Shown here: positions 49,046 to 61,910 of the stretch, piece after piece
How positions within the stretch are numbered: the stretch's first letter is position 1
Layout of the letters: every line of letters begins with the position of its first letter
Source of the DNA: Rachycentron canadum
Taxonomy: Eukaryota; Chordata; Actinopteri; Carangiformes; Rachycentridae
Reading direction: 5' to 3'
Assembly (NCBI GenBank): GCA_038496675.1
Contig: CM076656.1
Span: 20,450,897-20,514,896 of the forward strand
Length of the DNA stretch: 64,000 nucleotides
Position numbers and translations under genes: made by a program
Notes under the pieces: generated by a model
Seen by the model: only the letters and a program-made list of their open reading frames with translations
Told to the model about the DNA's origin: nothing
The model's database searches: none

Positions 49046-49489
49046 GGGTTTGTGAACACACAGAAACGTCATCATTAATTCAAGTCAAGGCTAGATTTCC
49101 AACTGGGCAAAGTGGGTAGCTGCCCAGGAACCTGAGATCCCCAGGATACCTAAAAGCTTTTTTTTTTTTTTTTTTTTTTTTTAAAACAATTAAATTGAAT
49201 AAACTGCCTATTGGCTCCTCTTTCCTCCATAACACGGCACAGAGGACAAGCTCTATTTATACTTTAGTTTATATTGAGGCAATATTTTTCCTGTTTGTCA
49301 GGAAATTTACAGAGATGACCCACAGTAAGGTAATATTCATCCATTGTAGGAGAACTAAAAGGCTGAGATCAACAAGTATGTACATTATTAGTATATCTGA
49401 GTTATTTCCTTCAGAAAGTGGTTAATTGTCCAGTGTATAAAATGTCAGAAAATAGTGGAAATTGCCCATCCAAGTCCAAAAGGAACTTA

Positions 49490-49610
49490 TTTTAATGTCT
49501 TGTTTTGTGTGACCCACAGTCAAAAAGAAGTTGTGTTGTTTTATGTCATAGAAAACCGTGACAACTGGAAAATACTCACATTTGGGAAGCTGGAACCCAA
49601 AGCAAGATTA
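49490..49610 (+). repeat. Dispersed teleost repeat, copy near 49.5 kb
   Basis: TCATAGAAAACC, AATACTCACATTTGGGAAGC and TGGAACCCAAAG are the family blocks also seen at 16.5 kb. Confidence 0.5.
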
Positions 49611-49859
49611 AGTGGGCAAAGCAGACAACTGCCAAGGGGCCCCAGAAGTCCCAGGTTTACTCTATATTACTCATTGCAAGATTTGATTCACACAAGGTTA
49701 TTGAAAATTTGCACCAATTGAACTACACTGTTATAATATTTTCAGTATTAACACTTCTGACATTTCTTTATAATTAAGCAATTGTTGGTTCAGTGTACAT
49801 AATGTCAGAAAATGGATGAAAAATCCCATTCGTTATTCTCTGAAGTCCAAATGAAAATA

Positions 49860-50020
49860 TTCTAATTGCTTTTTTTTTTTTTTTTTTGTCAGAGAACAAT
49901 CAAAAACCCAAAGATGTTGTTTAGTGCTAAAGAAAACAAATTTTCACTCTTGAAAAGCTGGTACAGTGATGTTTTTGCATTTTGTTTCAAAATGACTGAA
50001 GCAATTATTCATACTAAGAA
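49860..50020 (+). repeat. Dispersed teleost repeat, copy near 49.9 kb
   Basis: CAAAAACCCAAAGATGTTG, TTCACTCTTGAAAAGCTGG and TTTCAAAATGACTGAAGCAA follow the same order as the 36.1-kb copy. Confidence 0.5.
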
Positions 50021-50573
50021 ATTGCACATTGTGTTTGAGCACGACAGACTTTAGATGGATGCACCAGCACTGCCGAAGAGACAACAGAACAGACAACAGA
50101 AGTAGCAGGTTAACCTACTGTTCATTCAGCCTGAAGAAATGTTGGTTGCACCTTATTGTTCTTTATCATTGTTGCACTCTTTTTATACTGAAAATGAGAG
50201 CAACAGCAGCAGGTTCAACCAGTGTTTATCAACCTGAGGAAATGTTGGTTGCACTTATTAAGGGTATAATGTATTTGCCATTGATCGTTTATTGATGTTT
50301 ATTTGTTGAATTAATTTATCCCTGATTCCCTTACAAGAAAGACTTCCACAAATCATCACCTGCACTGTCCAGTATCCAGGTATTTACTGTATCAATTTCA
50401 ATTGTATAGTGTGGTATTGTCCTAGATGAGTTGTATCCATGTAAAAACGTACCATTACACCCCTGATAATATAATATAGTGGTGGCCGGCAGCAGATTTT
50501 TTTTTTTTTGCCCCAGGGCCTCTCAGAAGGAGAATCCGGCCCTGGTTCAAGTCAATTTTAAGAAAAAAAATAT

Positions 50574-50600
50574 TAATAATAATAATAATAATAATAATAT
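50574..50600. repeat. (AAT)n microsatellite
   Basis: Nine AAT units upstream of cers1. Confidence 0.9.
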
Positions 50601-50735
50601 TGATGATGAAGTATTATTTTTAGTGCTGTCTCGTGTGATGTGCGTAGTCTTGTCTCCAGCAGCGGTGGGTACTGTCTCTTTAAATCATCCTCTTTAATCC
50701 TCAGCAGGGGTTCAAACAGAAGATAGCGGTCCTAA

Positions 50736-50750
50736 TTACGTCACGCCCCC
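50736..50750 (+). promoter_or_regulatory. CRE-like site next to a GC box upstream of cers1
   Basis: TTACGTCA (50736-50743) differs from the palindromic CRE TGACGTCA at one base. A CGCCCCC GC box follows directly. They lie at the left edge of the CpG-rich block that precedes cers1. Confidence 0.4.
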
Positions 50751-51076
50751 TCTGCGTTTTTTTCTCCTTTTCTCTTAAACGTGCGCTTTCCGCGTCTCAA
50801 CGGACCAGTTGATTTCTCTCAGACGCGGAGCGCGACTTGTCAAAAAAAAAAAGAAAGAAAGAAAAAAAAAAAAAACAAAACCCAAAACGCAGCCTTGAAC
50901 ACGTTGACCAGCCCGGGGAGCAGTGCGGCGGCAACGTCGGCGGAGGAGACGGGGAAGGCAGCCTCCTTCGCGGGATAATATTCCTCCTCATTTATTCCTT
51001 TTTTTTTTTTTTTTTTTTTTTTTCCGCTGGAAGAACTTGTCCGGCGAAGAATCTGCCGCTCCAACTCAAGAGACGT

Positions 51077-51085
51077 TATATAAGG
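51077..51085 (+). promoter_or_regulatory. Candidate TATA box for cers1
   Basis: TATATAAGG in GC-rich DNA, 650 bases before the start codon, with a purine-containing GGCGACTAACGG stretch downstream where initiation would fall. This would give a 5' UTR of about 600 bases. A TATA-less start further downstream is an alternative. Confidence 0.35.
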
Positions 51086-51726
51086 CGACTAACGGCCGGA
51101 GATGAGACCGTACGTTACAGCATAGCGGCACAATAACCGCATGTGCTGGCTCGGCTTGGCGCTGAAAGGCGACAGAAACCGGGAGACCTCCATTTGAATT
51201 CGTTGATGTATCACGTTTTGGGTTAATTTATTCAAGTAGCGGGAGCTGCTGCCAACGCTGGTCCGTTCACTATTGTGTACGTTTCATTTAACTTAGCTAA
51301 GCGGCTAACGAGGACGCGCCGCTGCCGCTGATGATCCTGAGTGCGTAGCGGAATGATGGTCAGAACAGGCGCTAATGGCTCAGATTAACTGTCAAAGCCC
51401 TATTTAGTAATTGGTTTTTTATGATTAGCAAATCCAGCCACGAAAGGCGGTGTGTCTGGCTAGACCTGGTGGGCCCTGCTATCATTCATTAAAACTATCA
51501 TCGCGAAGAATGGGCCCATGTCTTAAATTAGAAAACAAAGAATTAGGCTGCTGAAGAGAGTAAGCTGGTTAGATAAGCTTGTTTTATCGTTTTTAGGTGA
51601 GCTAGCAAGCTGGTTGGCGGATTAGCCTCACAGCCAGGACTGCGCTGCTCCCTGGACTCTCAGTTGGAGTAATTCCCCCCCCCCTTCCCGGTTTCCACGT
51701 TTTTCTTGTCTCTGTGCCGCACCACA

Positions 51727-51975
51727 ATGAGCGGTCACGCCGGAGTCGCCGGGTCGCTGGATGTGGAGCCCATGCCGGGATACTTGGACCTCATCACCAG
51801 AGCCTCCTCAGTCATGCTGGGCGCATGGAGGGACTGTAGCACTTGCGGTCTGGAGCTCTCCAAACGGACTCTCCTGGATAACGCTTACATTACCTGGACG
51901 GAAATCGCCCTGTTCTTTTTTTGCGCCTTTTTGTGGACGCAGGTCAGGCGGGGACTGACAGAAAGTCTGTTTAAG
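51727..51975 (+). CDS. cers1: Ceramide synthase 1, first coding exon (partial gene)
   Basis: One exon of 83 codons ends in TTTAAG|GTGGGT in phase 0, at the same point where human CERS1 exon 1 ends (…RLFR|PLAK). The short PEMPGY-type motif (EPMPGYLDLI, residues 14-23), the C-x-x-C-G-L segment (Cys37, Cys40) and LLDNAYITWTEI lead into the first membrane segment (about residues 56-73, ALFFFCAFLW). CERS1 is an ER membrane enzyme that joins sphinganine to C18 acyl-CoA in sphingolipid synthesis and is strongly neuronal in mammals. The Homeobox-free TLC catalytic part, including the Lag1p motif, would be in later exons, none of which I could find before the window ends. In mammals CERS1 shares a transcript with GDF1; whether that holds here cannot be seen. 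Confidence 0.92.
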
Positions 51976-54900
51976 GTGGGTGACACAGAATCACAACACA
52001 CACAGATTCCCCCGGTGCCACAGGGGTAATTTATTTGCGTCCTTAATCAATGGGCTCAGTAGCTAATTTACTCCAATTAGAGCCTCAACGCTGCAGACTT
52101 GGGGCCTCTGAGCCTCCCATCTCTCAGGAGTTGTCACTGAAGGCACATGCTCTGTGCAGGAGTCTGACTGTGGGGGTGTGAGCAGGTGACAGCGATGTTA
52201 ACAAATAATGGATCCAGTCGTAGGTTTACGATAAATAAAAGCTAAGGAGGAGTGCCTTCTATCTGACAGCTTAACCACAGTGTCAGAAAATATTAACCTG
52301 ACCCACAGGCTATCACAAACACAGCTGCTACACACACGCACATTTTCCGATAGGTTCTCATTTGGATCTTGTGAGTCATTCAAGATGGTGGCAGGTTCAA
52401 GTAGAGTAAGGAAGTGCTCAAATGAAACCCAGACAGCCTTTACAAATTTACTGTGAGCTGTAGCCGCCATAAGGTTCAAAGCAGATACTCTGGACATGTT
52501 TTGTGTGTGTGTGGGGAGGGGGCTAGCAAGGATGACAGGGGACTCCTAGGGGAAGAAATGTGTGCATGTTAGACAACACCCTTATCTATACTTATGCATA
52601 CCCCCCCACATTTGGACTGATAAGATGTAACAATAAAACAATAAACATTTTCATATTTAAAGAATTGCAATGCACATATTTGAGGAAATGTTACCTATTA
52701 AAGCAGCATCTATTTTTTGCATGTTTTTTATTGTTATAAATGCTCAATGAATACAATCCAAACATGCCTTTCTATGTTCTTTTTCATTTTCTTGACAGTG
52801 AAAATTGGGCTTTTAGATTCCTGTTAGTGCTTTCAGGTGCTTTTTGGGAAATGACAGCCAAGTCATTAATTTAAATTATGTGAGTTGCAAATGATGCAGA
52901 GGTCCTCCCCTCCCCTTGCTTTCCCTTTTACTCTCCCTTTCACAATAAGGGTACAATCCAGTGTATATAATTTTACATGCCAGCATCAGTATATTTAGTA
53001 AAACAATATTATTTTGTGAGAAAATCAATCAATTTTTTGTAAATACAATAATGATATAATTATAATTATTGTATTTGGATTCTGGCCAAGTAAATGCAAC
53101 ACCTGAGAAACCAAAGTGTTCAACTCATTTGTGCAAGAATAATATAAAAGTAAAAATATTGCCTGCAGTCAGTCTTGCACATTGATTTGCAACATTTTCT
53201 CCAATGGCCCCATACACCCAGAGATATCATCTGATGGGGTGGCTACTTTTGTTTGAATAGTATGAATCTCAGTTCCCATCAGTAAACAAATTTATAGCAT
53301 CCTACTGTATTGATATCATCATATTGGCTAATGATTTACAATTTGCATCTGTTGTACCTGCACTATTTTACTATCTTTATTTTTCAGAAATTTAAAACCT
53401 TTAAAACCTTTGACACATGCTGCTAATGCAAAAGTAAAACAAATTACATCCTAAGGACGTAAAGAGTGCACTTACAAAACTGCAGTGTCTCTAAAAGAGG
53501 CATCACTATATTCTTTCTAACCGTAATATGTCACTGAGAGTCCAGACGCTCAGGCTATGCACTGACAGATTGGCCCTATTCCCAGGTCTCCTATATTCCC
53601 CTCATTTAGCCAACCTCTGAGTACCTCCACCCAGTTGGTGCTGTCAGGGAGGGGCCCTCTCTCCACCCATAGCCAAGATGTGGCCTCAGGCCTGTTACTC
53701 TGGTAGATGCTACGATGGTGATGCTATAGCAGCCTACTGTAGCTCGGGGCCCCATGTGTGAAGCCAGATGTGGCCCGAGAATGCAAAGCATGAGGCCTGT
53801 TTTCCAGTTTACAATATATTTGTGTGTGTGATTCACTGACTCCTATGGAGCAGTATGGGATGCGCCCCATTGAAAGCCTCTGGCAGAGGATTTGAGTTTT
53901 TCTTTAAATGTATGTGAATGAAGAATCAGTTATCACACCTTTGGTTATTTAGTGCATGTGTAATTCCACCTTGATTGTGTTGACATTATGGATGAGGATG
54001 AGTTCAGTGTAAGGTCAGCCAGACTTATTATTGAGTTAATGCAATATGAATATTGCTGTTATACATCACAAAATCTGAGGCGGGCAGTGTACAACCACAG
54101 TATTTGACTTGAACACAATAGGACGCTTTTTCGCTCAGGCAGTTGAAAGTTGTGGTTTACACAGTGTTGAGGTAAACAATTGCTATGAGCTCTGATTTGC
54201 AGTGAAGTGGCAATTAGAGAACAATGAACAACAGAAAGACAATCACGAGTACACATACTTAAATAGATTCATGAGACTTTATAGATGTTAAATGTTTGTT
54301 TAGGCATCAGTGGATAGAGCACTGCGTTGGGAATATGAGAAATGATTGTTCCTTTGACATGTTATTAAAACGGCATTCAAGGGCTTCAAAAGAAATTATT
54401 TATACTTAAATAGGGCTGTCAGTTAAAGAGATGGATACTTGTTTGTCAGATCATAGTAAACTTTATTTGCTGCCTAAAATCAATCTCTACTTGCAGAAGT
54501 TGCTGGGGCAATTAAGAATCTGTCTGCCATGAGAGCTGATGGATAAAAATAATTAGCTATCTGTTTTGTTACTTACAGGACTCCCAGTCATGTTTGAAGA
54601 ATAAAAGTTGACCCACTTAAAATCTCCACTTACTCTGGTCTGCGTTTTTCCACTGTACTGATCCCACTTGTGGAAGCAGTCCAAATGAAACCTACTTTTT
54701 TTGACTTTGTGTGTTTATATGTTGAAGTCACATTAGAGCGACAGTAGCCAAACCATGGTGTTAGACTTGTGACTCTTGGTAAAGCTTCTCTGCTGGATCT
54801 CCTGCAAGAGATATTCATTCTTCTTTATTTTGAGGGGGTTTATCTTTAGAAAAATAGTGGTGACAAATAAAACCACATGTAAAGCTATTAAGCTTGCAAA

Positions 54901-57900
54901 CCTGAAGGTTGAATGAATCATCTTTTGTTTTGATGTGGACTCAATATGTTCAAACCTTTCTGTATTTATGTTGCCAAAAGAAGGGAAACCAGATTCCACA
55001 TGGCAGCATCACTTCACATGTCAGTGAACACACACACTGTAGGATGAGGTAAGGCAAGTGTTGGGGGTGGGGATGACCCCTATGCAAAGCCCTGTGTGGT
55101 TCAGTGAGTGCTTTTCATCTTTCGTTTTGATGCTCGAGTGCATGAATTACAACAGAGCCTATTCAGGTTAAATTAAACACAACTTGTTGGTGTGCCACTT
55201 GAGCTCTGCCGTTACACAAATACACTGTGGTGTATCATATTGTCCTGACTTATCGATGGGAACAAGTGACACTTTTAAGATTAAAATAGAGGTAAATGTC
55301 CTTAAAATGTTGAAAGGCTTACTATTCATCTCAGAAAATTAGAGGAAGAAGTGTTGAAATTCTTTGCTGTTGTAAACTGCACCTAGTAATCTGCTAAAAT
55401 GTTCTTAAAACATAGGAAACTGTAAGTAGCTGTTCCTCATTTTTCTTCTTAACTTCTCTCTGCACAAAGAGGGCACGTGGAGGTTTGTGTCTCTGGTTGA
55501 CTGCAACATTTAAATTAATGTTCATCTGTTGGTTAATGAGTTGTGTGTTATATTTATATGCATGTGTGTGCCTGAGTGTGTGAGGTTTCAGATACAGATG
55601 TTTGTGTGCCTACAGTGAAAAGCATGCATATGCCAATTCATACTATATAGCATTGTAGGGCCTCAGAGGATGAGAAAGGATTAGTATGGAGAAGAAGGTG
55701 GGGAGGTACTGAGAAAAAAGGAGTTTCAAAAGACCTGAGACAAAATCGCGGCACTTGTGATATTAGTTAAGTTGAAAACGAAGAGATGGACTGATCACAG
55801 AGGATGAGCAAATAAGGAAGGGGGAGTTGGAGGAAGGAAGGAACTGAGTGAGGAGAGAAGTGGGCTAAGAGGTTGTCTATGTTGGCCCAAGCCTGCTGAC
55901 TCAGCACACAGCAACCAGTCATCAACACAATTTGCACACACCACATACATGCATTTGCTGGGAAAAGGGCATGTGGTCTCTCTCTCACACACACAAGCAA
56001 CTTCTGTTTACAGCCCAACCTTTATGTCCAGCAGCATCAGGGCATGTACTTTGATAGAGGTGGCACACAATCTGCTCAGGACAGACAAACAAGGCAGGCA
56101 GTGGTCAAACCCTCTCAGCAGCAGCAGTTTATAACTGCCCTCATAAATGCCTCCCATATCCCCTCAAACACACACACTCGCACACACTGAAGCATTCTCC
56201 CGAAGAGGAGGGCAGCAGTGTGCTTGCCAGCACCGGCCATGTTGCAGAGCTTATCTCCCTGCAGAGAGCCGAGCGGCACCTCGTCCACTGCTGTTGTTCT
56301 AAATGTGAAGGCAGCCTGAGGTTTGACAAGGTCCCCAACCACAGATCCCAGATCACCTTCCACCAAGCTCCTGCTCATTGTTGTGCATTAGAGCCGCAGA
56401 GAGAAACCTGATACTGGATTTGTGGTTAAGGGGAAGTGTTATCCATTCAGCCAAAAGTGCCCACTCAGGTGATACTTGCTTGTAATTTTGACCCTGATTG
56501 CCAACAGCTATTATAACGCACCCTCTCCTCTCCTTTCCTCTCATGACTCAGCTATCTAATTCATCATCTTATGGCCTTTAGGCGAGCAGCACTTTCACCC
56601 TCACATGACACGTGATCTATGGCTCTTTGTGCTTCAACCTGTCATACATCATAAATACAAAGCACTTAAAGGTCCACAAAACTGTCAGCCCCCATGCCTC
56701 TGACACAGGTTGTGCTATAATTAATCACAATTTGTCACTCTGATACATGTAGTTTTATAAATTTAATTCTATCTATCATATTTGGTGACATCATATACTA
56801 TATACATAACTGCATTTTTGTGTTGGTAAAGATTATACAATGGTGAACACCAGCACCACACTGTGTTCCCGACCTTGTGTGTCTGCAGAAAGTTGAATGT
56901 CTGATGCCTTTGTGCACTGATGCTGTGCTTTGTGCACTTGTGCGATTGGCTGCCTGCAGGGTTGTTCCAGCTTGTAATGCACTCAGCATCAAGCTGACCA
57001 GTTCAAATATCCCAGTGATGTAATTGGTGGCGTGTCTGTTTTCCACCTGCCTGCCAGGGGCTGAAACCATTAGTCTATTAATCGATCAGCCAATCAACAG
57101 ATAAAAGCAACTTATATGAATGTGATTGACTGTTTAAATCATTTAAGCCATTATCTTTTGTGGTTTAGGCTTTTGACAGTTGTTCAGATGGTTTTAAAAA
57201 CACTACCACATCAACTTATTGTCAGAAAATAACTGCATATTAATTGATAATGACAGTTGTTAGATGCAGTCTTTTTTAAACCAATGGACCCTTTGTGCTA
57301 ACAAGTTTTATACGTACAAATACGTTGCTGCATCAGAAAATGTACTTTATTTGTCAAGTTACTAGACAGCATTTGGAACGATGTGTGAATAAGTGTAGAG
57401 GTCCATGAAGGGAAAGGGCATCGCAATTTCAAGGAATTGTTCTTCCATCGTCCATCATAACTCATGTTGTCACTTATTTTGTCACACCTGGAGCACTGCC
57501 CAGTTTTGGTCAAGTGCTGCTGAAAAACATCTTTTTTTATAAAAACACCAAACAGAGGAGCCAGATTTGCTCTTCATTTTTCTTTTCGTGCTAATATGTA
57601 TGAGATGCAAAAACTATTATCATAGCTAAGTGTAGATGCTAAATTAAAATCTTGGTTTTTTTTTAATTCATGCAAAATTTGGACTGCATTTCCTTTGTGA
57701 AAGAGTGGTATGTACATGTTTTTTGCCATGAGTGTAATATTTGTGACATAAACACTGGCATGGTGTCTGTCACAGAGTTAAATCCACTCATGAATATCAA
57801 TATATGAATTTTGAAATGAATAAATCTCTTGCAACATGGATGGTTACAGTCTCTGTATCGTGTCGAAGATGACAGCTGGTAGTTGACTATATGACATCTC

Positions 57901-59959
57901 TGATTTCTCAATAATACTAATACTAATATTTACAGATTGTCATTTATGATTACACTCACCTGGGGGATACAACCCCTGTCTGACTTACAACCTCCAGCAA
58001 TGGACTTTATATGTCTGTAATATTACCTGCAACAAAATAAGGAGAAAATTACTTACAAAATGTAATATATACTATCATAGTGTAGTCTTCTGCTTGGAAT
58101 ATGTTTTAATAGAAAGAAAAAAAATTCTCTGTTATTGTTTTGTATTATTGTAAACATTTATATTTTGGACTGTTGAATAATTAAAGACATTTAAAGGTGT
58201 CACCGCGGGCTCTGAAAAGGTGACATTTCATGGACTAAACAAACAGTTTGTAGAATCCTCTTTCACACACTATACTGTAGTACTAGCCTAGACTTGTTAA
58301 TCCTGAACGCCAAGTTATAACTAAAAGAAGAAATGAAGAATGGTTGGACACTCTTTAACAAGGTGAATCATAGTAGAAGCAGCCATATATACCACCAGCT
58401 ACCAAGTGGGATCATGAATCAGCTCTGTTTGCAGACAGTGACAGTCAGCCTCTGCTGGTCAACAGGAATGTGCTGTGAGACCTTGAAAGCTGCAGTGCCG
58501 CTGTGGCTGGCCTCTCAATCTTTTTCCTCTTCCTCTCACTTTCTGTCTGACTTATTTTGCTTCAGATAGACACAGTAGACGGACTGTGATAAGACAAGAA
58601 CTCACTGTCACTGTGGGCTTCACGCTTGGCAGCTGTGTCTGTTCTAACAAGGCCGCTCTATAATAATGTGTGTGCCAGAGGAAACCCAAGCTTAATTTTT
58701 GTCTGGAAAGATCACGCAACATTTTTTATTCACTTCTGAACCATATCTGTGTGTGTGTCTGCTTACTTGTGTGGGTCCACAGGGTGTTGCTAATGATGTG
58801 GATGCTTCTCTTTACTTTGGTTATTGGTAGGATATCTTGTGATGTAATTAGGTAAGTTTCTTTGCCAGTCTCCCTCCATTGTCTCTCTCTCTCTCTCTTT
58901 CTTTTGTCTTTGGAAGAGACGTCTGTGAAGGTTCTCAGTTGGAAGAGACATTACATTACATTTCATCCGCATGGTCTCACATAAATAAAGGGAGCACTTT
59001 CCTACTCTAAATGTGATCAGAATAGTTGCCGGTGGCTTTCTTCTCCATCCCCTTTACAAAATTCACCCCATCTCACCTTTCTTTCTTTCATTCTCCTGTA
59101 TAGTTGTCTTTATCTTATGCTTGACCTAATTTTTAACTGTTGTGCTTTGCGCCCTCTCATTTTTTCTTCTTCTGTAATGTCCCCACCCACCATGTGGCTT
59201 TGCATAGCCACATTGGCACTTAACCCAGACCTGACTATTAAGAGTGAGACCAGCGTGTGAACTTGTTGACATCTACCACAGAGGTTGCTCTAACAAAAAT
59301 GAGCAGAGTGAAACTACACAGACCACTGACTTGTCCCTCCAACACATTGTGTCTTGGCAAAGAATGACAAATATGGAGATGATTAATGTTTTAAAACATC
59401 TTATCAAGAGCAGTTTAAAAATTTAAATCCTTTCAAATTTGTTTGGTTAGATCTTTTGTTAGAGGCAGAGATCAGACTTGGTGTGAAGCACATAGAGTCT
59501 TTGCAAGTCTGTGAAGGCAGGTGAAATTGAATTATAGAACTAAACCGTCATACATTTTATACACCACGTCTATTACTCTGTGGTATAGTTACAGCAATTT
59601 TGGGATAAGTGTTTTTTTTGTGACCTATTTGAACATATTTCTAAAGATAGATTAAGTAAATTCAAAGTTTTTGATCATCAAAGTGAATGAAAACTTAAGT
59701 AAATACAAGATTATACTGTTTGATTAACAGCTTAGGTCTACAGTCCCACTGCATGAAGACACCACTGAATCCAGGGCTGTGTCTCTGCCTTATTCTAGAT
59801 GTTACCAAAACCTGAACCAGTAACCTCACCTTAATCCAGACATCCGATCACTATTTAATTCCATTACACTGTTAGTAAATTGAGGCCTGCCTGCAATATA
59901 GGAGCTATAATCATCAGCGTGAGTTGAGCTCCTCTAACTTGCAGCAGATTCTGGCCAGA

Positions 59960-59960
<1 letters not shown>

Positions 59961-60008
<48 letters not shown>
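59961..60008. repeat. (CA)24 microsatellite
   Basis: Forty-eight bases of uninterrupted CA. Confidence 0.97.
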
Positions 60009-60009
<1 letters not shown>

Positions 60010-60411
60010 TATCACCTGTAGTGTCATGTGGCCTAATAAGCAGTGTTAATAGTATTAGTGATCAGTAGGGAGGAGCATCAACAGGGATCTGTCAGTATGA
60101 TACCATATTGAGATATAAAGGTATATATAACATAACATATATAACAGTTATTATGGTTTCTCAATCATATTATCAGAAAGTAACGTGATGTGAAGACAGA
60201 TACTGTGTTCCTTATGTTACAGAAATAGGTGACTTTCTGATGACAAGGTTTCAAAACAATAATGATCATTAAGAACTTGTGTTCAGCGGAGTCAGCTGGT
60301 GGAAGCTGAACATGTTTTCGCTTTCCGTCCCGCTTATGTACTCATAAACAAAGACGTAGTCATCTTAATTTGACCCACTTTGTACTTTAAAAAAACTGAA
60401 ATACAGAGTCT

Positions 60412-60600
60412 GAAAGTGTGTGTGTGTAACCGTGAGGACATTTTGAGAAAGTGAGGACATTTTGGTCATTTTTGTAATACACCTTTAAATGTCAGTTTGA
60501 GGGTTAAGACTTGGTTTGGGGTTTAGGGTTAGATTTAGGCTTAGGGTAAACACTCAGGGAATGCATTTGAGTGTTCTTACAGGTAGGTGTGTGTGTGTTT
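60412..60600 (+). repeat. Dispersed repeat with GTGAGGACATTTTG and TTAGGG-like blocks
   Basis: Two GTGAGGACATTTT copies 19 bases apart precede GGGTTAAGACTTGG and a degenerate TTAGGG-like stretch (60521-60546). The whole is bordered by TG runs. I recognise the block order as a common fish interspersed repeat. Confidence 0.55.
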
Positions 60601-61095
60601 TTCACGTCAGCTTTAGATTATCCGTGGGTGAATAGTTATAGTGAGCTCATGAACCACCTCCTGTTGTTGCATGGTACAGTAGATTGGCCTGTTGAAGATA
60701 CACACATTTATACTCATGCACACAGTCTGTCCTCATTCTCTGTGTGTTGCCAATGGCACAAATACTGCATTATGAATGACAGCCATATGTCTTCTAGCTG
60801 TCAGTTTGGACAAGAAGCAGCTTGAATGAATATCTTCACACTTCACTTCAAGACAACACCTTCAAGTTTCTCTTTTTCTGTTGTTTTTACTGCTCAGATA
60901 TAAACTTTGTTCTTTTTGTAGAGTAGGAAACTACAGTATGTAATAATGGCAGAGACAAAGACCAACACATGACTGTGGTTGTTTTATATTTCAGTATCGT
61001 AGTAATCCAACACAAATAAAAACCACATGACCGCACATCACAATCTTAATGTGAACAGACACTTCTGCAGCTCAACAATCCAGCATCTGAGGGCT

Positions 61096-61320
61096 CCATC
61101 CATCCATCCATCAATTATCTATACCGCTTATCCACCAGGGTCGTGGTGGGGCTGGAACCAATGCCAGCTGAGACTGGGTGAGGGCGGGGTACACGCTGGA
61201 CAGTTCGCCAGCCCATCGCAGGGCTGACATACAGACAAACAACCATTAATGCTCACACTTGTGCCTATGGACAATTAAGAGTCACCAGTGAACCTAAACA
61301 TGCATGTCTGGATGTCCACA
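61096..61320 (-). mobile_element. Non-LTR-type retroelement fragment, copy 1
   Basis: Starts with (CCAT)n and TTATCTATACCGCTTATCC, then GGGGCTGGAACCAATGCCAG, GCAGGGCTGACATACAGACA and AGAGTCACCAGTGAACCTAA. The tetranucleotide run at the left is best read as the 3' tail of an element lying on the minus strand. This is one of the commonest teleost repeats; I cannot name the clade for certain. Confidence 0.6.
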
Positions 61321-61910
61321 TTGCAACTTCCAGGTGGTCATAATGATATGGCTGATAGGTGTATTTGGCCCAGTGTATCTGTACTACTGTACTTCATTTA
61401 ATAAAGTGTAAAAGTGTAACAGGGTGGACAAATCTGCAGCCAAAAATTCACAGCTTGTTTGGTCAGATGGAGATTATAAGGGTCGCCAAGAATTTACTGA
61501 TGCCATAACTATTAGAGTGTGATACATTTTTTTATTAGTGCCAGAAATCCATGTTGATTTTTGGCATGATGTAATAAATATGACTTGGGAATATGGATGA
61601 GCTAACCCAGCCATCTTGTTCTGCTACAATATGTTCACTGCTGTGCAGCCACAAGTAAACAAGATAAAGAAATTAAGAAATAATAAACATATGATTTATG
61701 AGTATAATCAGATATCAAGAGCCGAAGAGGCTATTATATCATCACGTTCTACTTATTAAAATGGCTGATGAGGGTTGATGTACACAGAAGTTGTATATGA
61801 GAACTTCACAACTTATTGTGCTTTTCTGATTTAGGTGTAAAATTATTTTAACCAAGGCCAAAACATGTCTTAAATCCTTTTTTTGTCTTATGTCTAATGT
61901 CCAAATGTGG

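Larger units (their letters stand above)
49046..50700. other. Intergenic region between cope and cers1, mostly repeat-derived
   Basis: Two or three related repeat copies are interleaved here, with the recurring blocks GGGCAAAG..CAACTGCC.AGG, AATGTCAGAAAAT and CCCAAAGAT. T runs occur at 49158-49181 and 49870-49887, and there is a small local duplication at 50.10-50.26 kb. No gene was seen. Confidence 0.6.

Noticed and set aside
50837..51136. Lysine- and phenylalanine-rich frames in the cers1 leader.
   Set aside because: They consist largely of translated A and T homopolymers; the true coding exon starts at 51727 and matches the family.
58740..58860. A splice-like CAG followed by a hydrophobic stretch that could be a later cers1 exon.
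   Set aside because: The translation has no resemblance to the conserved second CERS1 segment and does not preserve reading phase with a good donor.
60521..60546. Interstitial telomere as evidence of chromosome fusion.
   Set aside because: The patch is short and degenerate and sits inside a dispersed repeat with its own block order.
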